From an uncultured Porphyromonadaceae bacterium (GTDB taxonomy: Bacteria > Bacteroidota > Bacteroidia > Bacteroidales > Barnesiellaceae_A): a stretch of 64,000 bases of DNA. The stretch is from the NCBI GenBank assembly GCA_900538705.1, contig UPZG01000002.1, positions 124,001-188,000 on the forward strand, given 5' to 3'. Each line of letters starts with the position of its first letter. Position 1 is the stretch's first letter. The position numbers and the translations under genes are program-made. This document shows, piece after piece, positions 63,839-64,000 of the stretch. The notes beneath the pieces were generated by a model. That model was not told where the DNA came from. It worked only from the letters and a program-made list of their open reading frames with translations, and did no database searches.

Positions 63839-64000
63839 TCAGTTGGAAAGAGAGAATGAACCACGACCAATGACAAAGTTATCGGCAAATATTTCCACCT
63901 CATAATCACCGGGATAGAGATACTCCTCAACATCCCAATAAAAGGTCACCCCATTTATCTCCTCACCCGTGTATTCTATGAGCTTGCGACAAGAATAGGG
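63839..64000 (-). CDS. C-terminal part of an unrecognised minus-strand gene
   Basis: The minus-strand frame is open from the window edge to the TGA at 63839-63841, giving 53 residues. The C-terminus contains EEINGVTFYWDVEEYL, PGDYEVEIFADNFVIGRGSF and ends SLSN. The alternation suggests beta strands of an exported or surface protein. The strand pattern and clean codon use support a real gene whose start is outside the window. The family cannot be named. Confidence 0.65.
   Translation of the reverse strand, partial: PYSCRKLIEYTGEEINGVTFYWDVEEYLYPGDYEVEIFADNFVIGRGSFSLSN

Overview
The window is a continuous piece of a Bacteroidales chromosome, possibly Barnesiellaceae-like; that rank is a guess. 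Supporting signs are four proteins ending in type A type IX secretion (T9SS) sorting domains, two SusC-like TonB receptors with carboxypeptidase-regulatory N-terminal domains, GSCFA, DUF4919, DUF4876, DUF6850 and DUF4857 family proteins, a fused MurF-alanine racemase, and promoter-like boxes of the Bacteroidota form TAnnTTTG, a few with TTG/TTTG 20-21 nt upstream. Ribosome binding sites are weak and ATA is a common Ile codon. I saw no rRNA, tRNA, CRISPR array or insertion sequence.

Layout. 1-2355: a tight operon of a polyprenyl synthetase (5' cut by the window), an unknown protein and TatD. 2953-8262: two large secreted T9SS proteins. 8445-13516 (minus): TonB receptor, beta-helix lipoprotein and purple-acid-type phosphatase. 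13931-18563: DUF456, DUF4919, SlyD, a flippase and a glycosyltransferase. 18554-19588 (minus): two small genes that resemble phage-associated proteins. 19805-23273: GSCFA protein and MurF-Alr. 23674-28757: a promoter with a structured leader, then a small membrane protein, dxs, trkA and trkH. 28889-33073: ftsK, a LolA-like protein and trxB. 33314-37768: a Crp/Fnr regulator, a leucine-rich-repeat protein, a CvfB-like protein and an aldehyde dehydrogenase. 38311-40269 (minus): an orphan phage portal-like gene. 40508-40632 (minus): a candidate small RNA. 40897-44455: galE, an AspT-type exchanger and queC. 44978-51366: a T9SS protein divergent from two tandem membrane-spanning TPR/helix-turn-helix regulators. 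51425-63250: a TonB receptor with DUF4876 and DUF6850 partners, divergent from a T9SS protein, a Cys/His lipoprotein, a PepSY membrane protein, an ABC transporter and a DUF4857 protein. 63467-64000: a small membrane protein and the end of a minus-strand gene that runs off the window.

The most interesting points are: (i) the 51.4-63.3 kb envelope locus, which looks like an undescribed outer-to-inner membrane uptake or handling system, perhaps for a metal or haem; (ii) the candidate small RNA at 40.5 kb, with its own promoter, three hairpins, a CCCCUCCC anti-Shine-Dalgarno stretch and a U7 terminator; (iii) the orphan portal gene, whose reading frame continues with protein-like sequence past a TAG and then a TAA, each where a Gln codon could have stood; (iv) the pair of membrane-anchored TPR/HTH regulators beside a secreted T9SS protein; and (v) the leader before the dxs operon, which can form alternative pairings.
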